Source of the DNA: an uncultured Anaeromyxobacter sp. | GTDB lineage: Bacteria; Myxococcota; Myxococcia; Myxococcales; Anaeromyxobacteraceae | Length of the DNA stretch: 38,219 nucleotides | Assembly (NCBI GenBank): GCA_903874275.1 | Contig: CAIQRS010000047.1 | Coordinates: 1 to 38,219 of the forward strand | Reading direction: 5' to 3' | Shown here: positions 16,433 to 24,473 of the stretch, one piece after another | Numbering within the stretch: the first letter of the stretch is position 1 | Layout of the letters: every line of letters begins with the position of its first letter | The notes under the pieces: model-generated | Told to the model about the DNA's origin: nothing | Seen by the model: the letters and a program-made list of their open reading frames with translations, nothing else | Database searches by the model: none | Made by a program: the position numbers and the translations under genes

Positions 16433-17545
16433 CTATTCCCCGGGCCGCGCCGTGGACTCGACGCGCTTCGCCAGGAAGAGCCACCCCTCCGGCGCCGGGC
16501 GCTTGCCGCGCTGGATCCCGGTGAGGGCCTCGTAGACCTTGCGGGTGTGGGGGCCGATGTGGCCGTCGCCAACCCGGAGCTCGGTGGCGTCGTCGAACAC
16601 GTAGCTCCCCACCGCCGAGACCACCGCCGCGGTCCCGAAGCCGCCGGCCTCGGTGATGGCCCCCGACCGGACGTCGTCGAGGAACTGCTCGACGGGGATG
16701 CGGTCCTGCCTCACCCGCACGCCCAGGTGGCGCTCCCCGAGCTCCAGCACCGACTCGGAGGTGATGGAGCGGAGGATGGTCTCGGTGAACGTCGGGATGA
16801 GGAGCTCGCCCGCGCGGGTGACGTGGAAGTGGTTCATCGCCCCGGCCTCCTCGATGTACGTGTCGGTCACGTCGAGGAAGAGGACCTGGCTGGCCCCGTG
16901 CTCGTGGGCCACGTGGCCCGCCATGAGCGACGCCGCGTAGTTCCCGCCGGTCTTGAATGCGCCGGTGCCACCGGGCGCCGCGCGGTGGAAGCGGCGGGTG
17001 ACGAGGAGCTTCACCGGCTCGCGGAAGCCGGCCGGGTAGTAGGGCCCGCTCGGCGAGAGGAAGACGCAGAAGGTGTAGCGGGAGCTCGGCTTCACTCCCA
17101 GTGAATCCTGGGTCCCGAAGACGAAGGGGCGGATGTAGAGCGAGGCCCCCTCCTGGTGCGGGGCCCAGAGCCGGTCCACGTCGAGCAGCGAGAGGATGGC
17201 CTGGACCTGGTCGTCCTCGGGGATGGGCGGGATGAGCACCCCGGCCCCGGACCGGTTCAGCCGGGCGGCGTTCTTGTCGATGCGGAAGGCGTGGATCTCC
17301 CCGTCCTCGTGGAGGAAGGCCTTGGCGCCCTCGAAGATCTCCTGCGCGTAGTGGAGGGCCACCGCGCCGGGGGCCAGCGCGAGCGGGCCGTAGGGCACGA
17401 TGCGCGGGTCGATCCACCGGCCGTCCACGTAGTCCATGAGGAACATGTGGTCGGTGCGCAGCTGGCCGAAGGGGAGCGGCCCGTCGGGGAGGAAGGGCTT
17501 CTGGCGGCGCGCCGCGCGCGGCTTGAGCTGGTAGCGGATGTCCAT
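16433..17545 (-). CDS. ilvE: Branched-chain amino acid aminotransferase (BCAT, class IV)
   Basis: 370 residues; PLP enzyme for the last step of Leu, Ile and Val synthesis, or the first of their breakdown. Features: YAQEIFEGAKAF, the PLP lysine K198 in GAFKTGGNYAASL, TYIEEAGAMNHF and the phosphate-binding ITEAGGFGTAAVVSAV. Length and motifs match the longer eukaryotic-type BCAT group (K-T-G-G-N-Y) rather than the roughly 310-residue E. coli IlvE. Start ATG 17545 gives MDIRYQLKP. It is the last gene of the kinase operon, 33 bases after glnE, and is followed by an intrinsic terminator. Sharing an operon with glnE links amino-donor use to glutamine synthetase control, by inference. Confidence 0.95.
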   Translation of the reverse strand: MDIRYQLKPRAARRQKPFLPDGPLPFGQLRTDHMFLMDYVDGRWIDPRIVPYGPLALAPGAVALHYAQEIFEGAKAFLHEDGEIHAFRIDKNAARLNRSGAGVLIPPIPEDDQVQAILSLLDVDRLWAPHQEGASLYIRPFVFGTQDSLGVKPSSRYTFCVFLSPSGPYYPAGFREPVKLLVTRRFHRAAPGGTGAFKTGGNYAASLMAGHVAHEHGASQVLFLDVTDTYIEEAGAMNHFHVTRAGELLIPTFTETILRSITSESVLELGERHLGVRVRQDRIPVEQFLDDVRSGAITEAGGFGTAAVVSAVGSYVFDDATELRVGDGHIGPHTRKVYEALTGIQRGKRPAPEGWLFLAKRVESTARPGE

Positions 17546-17578
17546 GGCGGGGCCCCTCCGGGGCGAACCTTCAGAATA

Positions 17579-20500
17579 CTACGAAGCCATGACGTGCTCG
17601 AAGGCGGCGCGCACGGCGCCGGTGACCCGGGTGTACTGGGCCAGGAGCCGCGCCCCCGGGTCCTCGCCGTGGTACCCGAGCCGCCGGGCCAGCTGGGCCA
17701 GCGCGTTTCCCTCGGCCGGGAGGTAGTCGATCCCGTAGTCGTGGACGATGCGCATCCGCGTGGCCAGCCGCCGGTGGAACTCGTAGCCCTGGGAGAGCGC
17801 GGCGTGGTCGGCGTCGGAGAGGAGCCCCGCCTCGCGGAGCCGGCGCAGCGCAGCCGGGGTGGACGGGGATCGGATGGCCGGGTGCTCGTGGCCGTGGGCC
17901 AGCTGCAGGTACTGGACGGCGAACTCGATGTCCACGATGCCGCCCCGGCCCACCTTGGGGTTCTTCCCCCGGGTGGCCTCCTTGCCGATCTCGCTCTCCA
18001 TCCGCTCCCGCATGCGCCGGACCTCGGCGGCGAGCGCCGACCGGGAGGCGTCGTCGCCCGGGGTGCCGAAGAGCACCGGGTCGAGGACGTCGCGGCGGAT
18101 GCGCGCGTAGAGGGGCTCGTCCCCGGCGGCGAGCCGGGCCCGCAGGAGCGCCTGCCGCTCCCAGAGCTGGCTGCGGGTCTGGGGGCTCCCGGCCAGGGCC
18201 AGGTGGTACCGCGCGAAGCCCTGATCGCTCGTCACCAGGGCGCCCTGGTTGCCGGAGGGGCGCAGCCGGGTGTCGATCTTGTAGAGCAGCCCCTCGCGCA
18301 GCGGCATCTGGAGGAAGGAGAGGAAGCGCTCGGCCAGGCGGGCGTGGAGGATGTGGGCCGGGGTCTGCCCGGGGGCGTCGACCACGCCCGGCTCGGTGGC
18401 CGGGTAGAGGAAGATGAGGTCGAGGTCGGAGTGGTAGCCGAGCTCCCGGCCGCCCAGCTTCCCGAGGGCCATCACGGTGAGCCGGCCCGGCGGCATCCGC
18501 CCCTTGGCCCGGGCCTCCTCCTCGGCGAGGCCGAGCGCCGCGCCCAGCAGCGCCTCGGCCAGGTCGGAGAGCTGCTCGGCCACGCTCGAGAGCGGGATGC
18601 TCCCCGCGATGTCGTGCATGGCGATGCGCAGCACCTCCTCGTTCTTCACGCGGCGGAGCTCGGCGAGCTTCCGCTCCATGGCCTCGTCGATGGGGGTCTC
18701 GGCGGGGACGGTGGCGAGCCGGACGGCGATCTCGTCGCGGAAGGTGGCCAGGTCCTTCTCCAGGACCACCTGGTCGTCCCGCAGGAGCTGGTCCACCAGC
18801 TCGGGGTGGCGCAGGAAGCGCTTGGACAGGAAGTCGGAGGTGCCGAAGAGCGAGACCAGCTGGCGCGCCACCCGCGGGGCGTCGCGCAGGAGCCGGAAGT
18901 AGGGCTCGGGGGACTTGAGGGCCGCGGCGAACTCGGAGAGGTGGGCGATGGCCTGGCCGGGGTCGGGCGTGGCCGCCACCTCCACGAGGAGCGCCACCGC
19001 GGCGGCCGGGTCTCCCATGCGGGAGAAGGGGGTCTGGCGCCGTGCCAGGGCATCGAGCGCGGCCACCGCCTGCTCCGGGTTGTCGAACCCGCGCCGCGCC
19101 GCGATCTCCCGCCGGCGCTCCGGCTCCACCTGCTGGTCGGCGAGCAGCGCCAGCTCCGGGTCGAGCGGCGCGGAGCCGGCGGGGGTGCCGAGGAGCCCGG
19201 CGAAGAGCGCGGACACCCGGTCGCGGTGGCCGGCCAGGGCGGCCTCGAACTTCTCCACGTCGGCGTAGCCCATGGAGCGGGCCAGCCCGAGCCGCTCCTC
19301 GGGAGGGGGGAGCCGGTGGGTCTGGCGGCCGTCCACCATCTGGACGCGGTGCTCGGCCCGCCGCAGGAAGAGGTAGGCGTCGGAGATGGCGTCGCGGTCG
19401 CGGGCCTGCACGATGCCTGCGAAGAGCAGCCGGTCGAGTGCGCGGAGCACGGCCCGCTCCCGGATCCCCGGGTCGCGCAGCTTGCCTCCGTTGAGGAGCT
19501 GGAGCGCGGAGACGAAGAACTCGGCCTCGCGGATGCCGCCCTTGCCGAGCTTCAGGTCGTCCTTGCCCTCGGCGCCGGCGCGGGCGTCGATGCGGGCCTT
19601 CATGGCCTGGATCTCCTCGATGATTCCCAGGTCGAGCGAGCGGCGCCAGATGAAGGGCTCGAGCTGGGAGAGGAGCTCGTCCCCCACCGCCAGGTCCCCG
19701 GCGCCGGGGCGGGCCTTCACGAGCGCGTTGCGCTCCCAGGACCGTCCGAAGGACTGGTAGTAGAGCTCGGCGGCCCGCAGGCTGTTCACGATGGGTCCGC
19801 TGCGACCGTCGGGGCGGAGGTTCAGGTCCACCCGGAAGACCATCCCGTCCTCGGTGACCCGGGAGAGGCTCTCGGTGACCAGTTCGGCCAGCTTCGCGTA
19901 GTAGGCGAAGTGGGTGAGGGGGCGCTCCCCGGTGGTCGTGCCGTCGGGCCCGTAGACGTAGATGAGGTCGATGTCCGAGGAGAAGTTGAGCTCGCGGGCC
20001 CCCAGCTTGCCCATGGCGATGGCGCAGAAGCCCGCCCCCAGGGGGCGATCCGCCAGCCCCTCGGGTGGACCATGGCGCGCCCGCAGCCGCCGGTCGTGGA
20101 AGACGATGGCGGTCTGGAGGGCCGAGGTGGCGAGCGACGAGAGCGCGCCGGTGACCTCGTCCACGCGGGCCCGCCGCAGGTCGCGCAGCGCGATCCGGAC
20201 GACCTCGCGGGCGGAGAAGCGGCGCAGCAGCCGGTGCAGCCCGTCCACGTCGTCGGGGGCGAGCCGCCGGGCGGCGCGGGAGAGGACCCCCCGCATCGAG
20301 GCCTCGGGGCGCTCCCGCCGCACCCAGGGCGAGCGGGCCGCGCGGCGCAGGAGCCCGGGGTCGCGCGCCAGGGCCGAGGTGGCCAGCCGCGACGACCCGG
20401 TGAGCAGCACCAGCGCCTCGACCAGGTCGTGCCCCCGGGGGAACTCGGCGACGTCGAGGAAGCGCTCCACGCCGGAGAGGGCCAGGTCGGGGTCGGGCGC

Positions 20501-20638
20501 GAGCTGGCAGAGCTCCACGACCTCGGCGGTGGCCCCGCCCAGGCGGCGCCCCAGGCGAACGAGCCGCTCCGGGGCGTCCGCGGCCCGGAACGGGGCGGGT
20601 GCGACTCCCAGTCCTGGGACGAGGGGCTGGCCGGGCAT
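17579..20638 (-). CDS. glnE: Glutamine synthetase adenylyltransferase/deadenylase
   Basis: 1019 residues, slightly longer than the E. coli protein. Bifunctional enzyme that adenylylates and deadenylylates glutamine synthetase in response to PII and glutamine. It holds two nucleotidyltransferase domains: the N-terminal deadenylylase half has MGKLGARELNFSSDIDL (acidic pair D222 and D224), and the C-terminal adenylylase half has LGGRELGYHSDLDLIF (D738 and D740). A PII-associating linker (GlnD-like four-helix) region follows each. The C-terminus ends in FEHVMAS. Start ATG 20638 is 12 bases after the ydfG stop. No glnA or glnB is in the window. Confidence 0.96.
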   Translation of the reverse strand: MPGQPLVPGLGVAPAPFRAADAPERLVRLGRRLGGATAEVVELCQLAPDPDLALSGVERFLDVAEFPRGHDLVEALVLLTGSSRLATSALARDPGLLRRAARSPWVRRERPEASMRGVLSRAARRLAPDDVDGLHRLLRRFSAREVVRIALRDLRRARVDEVTGALSSLATSALQTAIVFHDRRLRARHGPPEGLADRPLGAGFCAIAMGKLGARELNFSSDIDLIYVYGPDGTTTGERPLTHFAYYAKLAELVTESLSRVTEDGMVFRVDLNLRPDGRSGPIVNSLRAAELYYQSFGRSWERNALVKARPGAGDLAVGDELLSQLEPFIWRRSLDLGIIEEIQAMKARIDARAGAEGKDDLKLGKGGIREAEFFVSALQLLNGGKLRDPGIRERAVLRALDRLLFAGIVQARDRDAISDAYLFLRRAEHRVQMVDGRQTHRLPPPEERLGLARSMGYADVEKFEAALAGHRDRVSALFAGLLGTPAGSAPLDPELALLADQQVEPERRREIAARRGFDNPEQAVAALDALARRQTPFSRMGDPAAAVALLVEVAATPDPGQAIAHLSEFAAALKSPEPYFRLLRDAPRVARQLVSLFGTSDFLSKRFLRHPELVDQLLRDDQVVLEKDLATFRDEIAVRLATVPAETPIDEAMERKLAELRRVKNEEVLRIAMHDIAGSIPLSSVAEQLSDLAEALLGAALGLAEEEARAKGRMPPGRLTVMALGKLGGRELGYHSDLDLIFLYPATEPGVVDAPGQTPAHILHARLAERFLSFLQMPLREGLLYKIDTRLRPSGNQGALVTSDQGFARYHLALAGSPQTRSQLWERQALLRARLAAGDEPLYARIRRDVLDPVLFGTPGDDASRSALAAEVRRMRERMESEIGKEATRGKNPKVGRGGIVDIEFAVQYLQLAHGHEHPAIRSPSTPAALRRLREAGLLSDADHAALSQGYEFHRRLATRMRIVHDYGIDYLPAEGNALAQLARRLGYHGEDPGARLLAQYTRVTGAVRAAFEHVMAS

Positions 20639-20650
20639 GGTCCGCTCCGC

Positions 20651-21409
20651 CTACCGCCGCCTCACGGCCAGGGGGGAGAAGGCCTGCTGCTCGGGCATGA
20701 GCTCGAGGACGTTCACGTTCACGTGGGGTGGTCGGGTGACCGCCCAGTGGATGGCGTCGGCCACGTCGGCGCCGCTGAGCGGCGTCACCCCCTGGTAGAC
20801 CGCCCGGGCCTTCTCGGCGTCCTTGAACCGCACCAGCGAGAACTCGGTCTCGGCCATGCCGGGCTCGACGCAGGTGACGCGGACGCCGCTGCCGACCAGG
20901 TCGGCCCGCAGGTTGAGCGAGAACTGGTGCACGAAGGCCTTGGTGGCGCCGTAGACGTTTCCGCCGGGGTAGGGGTAGTGGGCGGCCACCGAGCCCACGT
21001 TGACCACGTGGCCGCGCCCGCGCTCGACCATGCCCGGGAGGACCTGCCGGGTCACCACCACGAGCCCCCGGTTGTTGGTGTCGATCATCTGCTCCCACTC
21101 GTCGGTGCTGGCCCGGTGGGCCGGCTCGAGCCCGAGGGCCAGCCCGGCGTTGTTGACCAGCACGTCCACCTGGGCGAACGCGGCCGGGAGGGTGGAGAGG
21201 GCGTGCTCCACCGCGGCGCGGTCGCGGACGTCGAGGGGAAGCGGGTGGACCGGGGCCAGGGCGGACAGGCGACGGACCAGCGCCTCGAGCCGGTCGGCGC
21301 GCCGTCCGGCCAGGATCAGGCGGGCGCCGTCCCGGGCGAAGCGCTCGGCGGTGGCCTCGCCGAAGCCGGAGGTGGCGCCGGTGACGAGGACGGTGGGCGG
21401 GGTGGTCAG
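20651..21409 (-). CDS. ydfG: NADP-dependent 3-hydroxy acid dehydrogenase, YdfG-type SDR
   Basis: 252 residues, classical short-chain dehydrogenase. Motifs: VLVTGATSGFGEA (cofactor glycines), LVNNAGLALG, Ser in NVGSVAA, and catalytic YGATK. NAGLALGLEPAH, IDTNNRGLV and GGNVYGATKAF are characteristic of YdfG, which oxidises L-allo-threonine, serine and 3-hydroxy acids and can reduce malonic semialdehyde. No ATG, GTG or TTG exists in frame near the N-terminus. The best start is CTG 21409, which overlaps the kinase stop by four bases (CTGA) and has GGAAGGAAGG about eight bases upstream. The frame stays open far upstream, but only as a shadow of the kinase gene. Followed by glnE after 12 bases. Confidence 0.92.
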   Translation of the reverse strand: MTTPPTVLVTGATSGFGEATAERFARDGARLILAGRRADRLEALVRRLSALAPVHPLPLDVRDRAAVEHALSTLPAAFAQVDVLVNNAGLALGLEPAHRASTDEWEQMIDTNNRGLVVVTRQVLPGMVERGRGHVVNVGSVAAHYPYPGGNVYGATKAFVHQFSLNLRADLVGSGVRVTCVEPGMAETEFSLVRFKDAEKARAVYQGVTPLSGADVADAIHWAVTRPPHVNVNVLELMPEQQAFSPLAVRRR

Positions 21410-23322
21410 GGGGGCCTTCCTTCCATCTCGCGCCGCAGCGCCCAGTACTCGCGGTGGATGTCGAGGTCGAGCGGGTCGGCGCCCAGCGCCTCCTCGTACT
21501 GGGCGCGGGCGAAGCCGAGGTTTCCCACCGCGCGGGCCACCTTGGCGCGCGTCAGGCACTGACGCACCCGCGCCTCCGAGCCGGGGCGCTCTCTCAGGAA
21601 CTCCAGCCGGCGCTGGGCGAGCAGCGCCTCGGGGAGCCCGGAGGCGATGCAGCGCGCCACGCCCAGGTGGTTGCCGCTCCGGGCGTCGTAGGCGAGCCGC
21701 TCCGAGGCCACCCCGATCACGTCGGCGGCGAAGGCCACCCGGGCCAGCAGCGGGGCCACCAGCGCGGCGTGCCGGGGAGAGAGCGTGCGACCCCGCAGCC
21801 CCTCGAGCTGGACCCGCAGCGCCCGGGCCCTGCTCTGGACCTCCTTCAACTCGGCGTCGGGCGGCAGCCCCAGGAACGCGTAGTGCGTGCCGGCGGAGTG
21901 GGTCTCGAGCGCATCGAGCAGCGCCGCCGCCGCCTCGTCGGAGGTGCCGGCGCGGGGCGTGGTGGATGTCCCCCCGGTCAGCCGCTCCAGGGCCGCGCGC
22001 TCGGCTGGCGTGGTGGGGAGGAACTGGAGGGCGAACCCGGCCGCCATTCCCCAGGCCGTGGCCTCCTCGGGCCGGACCACGCGCACCACCTCGGCGGGGA
22101 CCGGGGAGGACCCGGAGCCTCCGTCCGGAACCGAGACCACGGCGCGCGAGAGGGGCGCGGGCAGGGGAGGTCCGGATTCCAGGTAGACGCCGCCCCGGGT
22201 GAGCTCGGAAGCAGGGAAGGACCGGGGCTGGGGCTCGCCGGCCAGCTGGACGCGGATGGAGGGGCTCGGCGCGGCGACGGGCGCCGGAGGGACGGGCGGT
22301 GGGGGCTCGGCCCGGGGCGCCTCCTGGTCGCGCCATGCGGACAGGGCGGAAGCGAAGGCACCCATGTCCTGGAAACGGTCGTCCGGGCGCTTGTGCAGGG
22401 CCCGCAGGATGGCGTCGTCGAGCGCCGGGGGGAGCGCCCCGTTCACCGAGCGCGGCGGGCGCGGCGTCTCCCGGACGTGGGCCATGAGCAGCTGGGTGAT
22501 GCTGCCGGTGAAGGGCAGCACCCCGGTGAACATCTGGTAGGCCATCACGCCGAGCGCGTAGACGTCGGTGCGGGCGTCGATGGGCCGGTTGTCGCACTGC
22601 TCGGGCGCCATGTACTCCGGCGTCCCCACGATCATCCCGGCGGCGGTCTGGGCGCCGGTCGGCGCGTCGCGCAGCTTGGCGATGCCGAAGTCGAGCAGTT
22701 TCACGAAGGGTGCACCGCGGCGGTGCAGGACGAACACGTTGTCGGGCTTGAGGTCCCGGTGCACCACGCCCCGATCGTGGGCGCACTGGAGCGCGTCGCA
22801 GAGCTGCAGGAGGATGGCCGCCGCCTCGGGGAGGGCCATGGGGCCGCGCCGGAGCAGGGTCGAGAGCGCGTCGCCGTCCAGGTACTCCATCACGATGTAG
22901 TACCGGTTGGGCGGGAGCATCGAGAGGTCGAAGATCCCCACGATGTTCTCGTGCCCGATCCGGTTCACCGCGCGCGCCTCGTCGTAGAAGCGGGCCACCA
23001 GCTCGGGGTTGGCGGCCATCGACTCGTGCAGGAACTTGATGGCAACGCGGCTGCCGATGACCGGGTGTTCGGCCAGGTAGACGGTTCCCATCCCCCCGCG
23101 CCCGAGCGCCCGCACCACCCGGAAGCTCCCCACGGTCGAGCCCACCAGCGGGTCGGGCGGCCGGATCCCCTCCGGCCGCACCTCCGACGCATCCATCGCC
23201 AGCGTGCCGGTCCCGGCGCCGGCCAGGCGCGCCGCCGTGCAGGGATCCCCCGGCCGGTGGGGGTGGCCGCAGCTTCCGCAGATGGGGGTGGGCTCGAGGG
23301 TCTCTGGTTCTCGTGGCTTCAG
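21406..23322 (-). CDS. Ser/Thr protein kinase with zinc-ribbon-like, PilZ-like and J-like regions
   Basis: 638 residues if begun at CTG 23322; the first standard start is ATG 23196 (596 residues). From ATG numbering the Hanks kinase domain spans about 20-290: GRGGMGTVY loop, K54 in VAIKF, HRDLKPDN (D148), DFG (D169) and GTPEYMAPEQ. A Pro-rich linker leads to a PilZ-like domain (about 310-415; LTRGGVYLES, AEVVRVVRP), then a J-domain-like segment lacking HPD (HYAFLGLPPDAEL, about 450) and a TPR-like tail. No membrane helix is visible, so it is probably cytosolic. Upstream of the ATG the frame stays open with strong GC3 bias and encodes a CGSC...C cluster. It heads the operon with ydfG, glnE and ilvE. 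Confidence 0.9.
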   Translation of the reverse strand: MKPREPETLEPTPICGSCGHPHRPGDPCTAARLAGAGTGTLAMDASEVRPEGIRPPDPLVGSTVGSFRVVRALGRGGMGTVYLAEHPVIGSRVAIKFLHESMAANPELVARFYDEARAVNRIGHENIVGIFDLSMLPPNRYYIVMEYLDGDALSTLLRRGPMALPEAAAILLQLCDALQCAHDRGVVHRDLKPDNVFVLHRRGAPFVKLLDFGIAKLRDAPTGAQTAAGMIVGTPEYMAPEQCDNRPIDARTDVYALGVMAYQMFTGVLPFTGSITQLLMAHVRETPRPPRSVNGALPPALDDAILRALHKRPDDRFQDMGAFASALSAWRDQEAPRAEPPPPVPPAPVAAPSPSIRVQLAGEPQPRSFPASELTRGGVYLESGPPLPAPLSRAVVSVPDGGSGSSPVPAEVVRVVRPEEATAWGMAAGFALQFLPTTPAERAALERLTGGTSTTPRAGTSDEAAAALLDALETHSAGTHYAFLGLPPDAELKEVQSRARALRVQLEGLRGRTLSPRHAALVAPLLARVAFAADVIGVASERLAYDARSGNHLGVARCIASGLPEALLAQRRLEFLRERPGSEARVRQCLTRAKVARAVGNLGFARAQYEEALGADPLDLDIHREYWALRREMEGRPP

Positions 23323-23477
23323 GGGTTCCTCGCGATCCTTCCACGTTAGCAGGCCTGCCCGTTCCCGACACCCCGCACCGTGGGGGCCAGGATACCCCTG
23401 CCGGGTGACCTCCCCGGGGGCGATTCGTCCACGTGGCGCTTGACGCGCCGCCGGGGGAGGCCTTTTCTACGGGCACC

Positions 23478-24473
23478 ATGGCGACCAAGAAGCCCAGCAA
23501 GACGGCCCCGGCGAAGCCCACCCCGAAGACCCCCGCGAAGGGCGCGCCCAAGGCCGCGGCGAAGAGCGCCCCGGCGCCGGCGGCGAAGTCCCCTGCGAAG
23601 AAGGCGCCCGCGGTGAAGGCGCCGGAGAAGAAGGCCCCGGTGAAGAAGCCGGTCCCCGCGAAGGCGAGCCCCGCCAAGGCGCCGGCCCGCGCAGCCCGGG
23701 CCAAGGGGCCGGCCCGCCCCCCTGCGGTTGGAGGGCTCGATCCGGACGGTTACTTCGTCGCCCGCGTCCGTGGCGAGGAGGCGGCCAGGCGTGCGCCCCA
23801 TCCCATGACCGAAGGGGAGGAGCGGGAGGATCCGATGGCGCTGCGGGCCCTGGCCGACGTCCCCGTGCCCGCCGACGACGAGGGGCTCGGCGACCTGCCC
23901 TGGAGCTACGACGACGACGTGTTCGTCGGGCTGCCGCGCGACCCCCGGACGATGTTCTTCTACTGGGACCACTCCGAGGAGACACGCAAGCGGGGCTTCG
24001 AGTGGCTGGACCGCCCCCGCGCCCAGCTGCGGGTGCTGGCGCTGCGCGGGGACGGGGAGTGGGAGACGGTGCGCGTCGCCGAGTTCGCGCTCGAGGCCCG
24101 CGGCTTCTACGTCCACGACCTCGAGCCGGGGCGCACCTACCGCGGCGTGATCGTGGCCGTGTCCAGGGACGGCAGGGAGCGGCTGGTGGGCGAGCCGTCC
24201 AACGAGGTGGCGCTGCCCTCCTCGGGCCCGTCGCCGGTGGTGGACGACCGCTTCGCCACCATCCCCTGGGACCTCCCGCTCGACTCCTGGCTGCGCGATG
24301 CGCGGGTCGGAGCGGCCTTCCCGGAGGAGATCCGGGCCATGCTCGCCCGCCTGTCGAAGGGCGGAAAGCCGTCCGCCCCGGCCTGGGACGTCCGCCCGGA
24401 GCCGGCACGCCCCTCCTCCCCGACCCGGGCCTGGGGTGGCGGGAAGCGGCGCGGCGGGAAGGAAGGCGCCTAG
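23478..24473 (+). CDS. DUF4912 protein with Lys/Ala/Pro-rich histone-H1-like N-terminus
   Basis: 331 residues from ATG 23478 (MATKKPSKTA). Residues 1 to about 85 are almost only Lys, Ala and Pro with repeated AKKAP, PAKA and KSPAK units, like eukaryotic H1 tails or bacterial DNA-binding tails. After an acidic linker comes DUF4912 (about 140-250): LPWSYDDDVFVGL, FFYWDHS, RAQLRVLAL and FYVHDLEPGRTY. A short basic tail ends the protein. DUF4912 has a fold reminiscent of carbohydrate-binding or Ig-like modules, and its genes often adjoin GH57 genes, as here: the stop TAG is directly followed by the ATG of the branching enzyme. An upstream GTG at 23433 is less likely. TTGACG at 23440-23445 might be a -35 element. 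Function unknown; a scaffold or targeting partner of the branching enzyme is possible. Confidence 0.87.
   Translation: MATKKPSKTAPAKPTPKTPAKGAPKAAAKSAPAPAAKSPAKKAPAVKAPEKKAPVKKPVPAKASPAKAPARAARAKGPARPPAVGGLDPDGYFVARVRGEEAARRAPHPMTEGEEREDPMALRALADVPVPADDEGLGDLPWSYDDDVFVGLPRDPRTMFFYWDHSEETRKRGFEWLDRPRAQLRVLALRGDGEWETVRVAEFALEARGFYVHDLEPGRTYRGVIVAVSRDGRERLVGEPSNEVALPSSGPSPVVDDRFATIPWDLPLDSWLRDARVGAAFPEEIRAMLARLSKGGKPSAPAWDVRPEPARPSSPTRAWGGGKRRGGKEGA

Noticed and set aside
17156-21562. 1468-codon open frame on the plus strand opposite glnE and ilvE
   Set aside because: High GC makes antisense frames stay open; its product is low-complexity (His/Gly/Glu/Val-rich) with no domain, while the minus strand encodes clear GlnE, YdfG and IlvE motifs.
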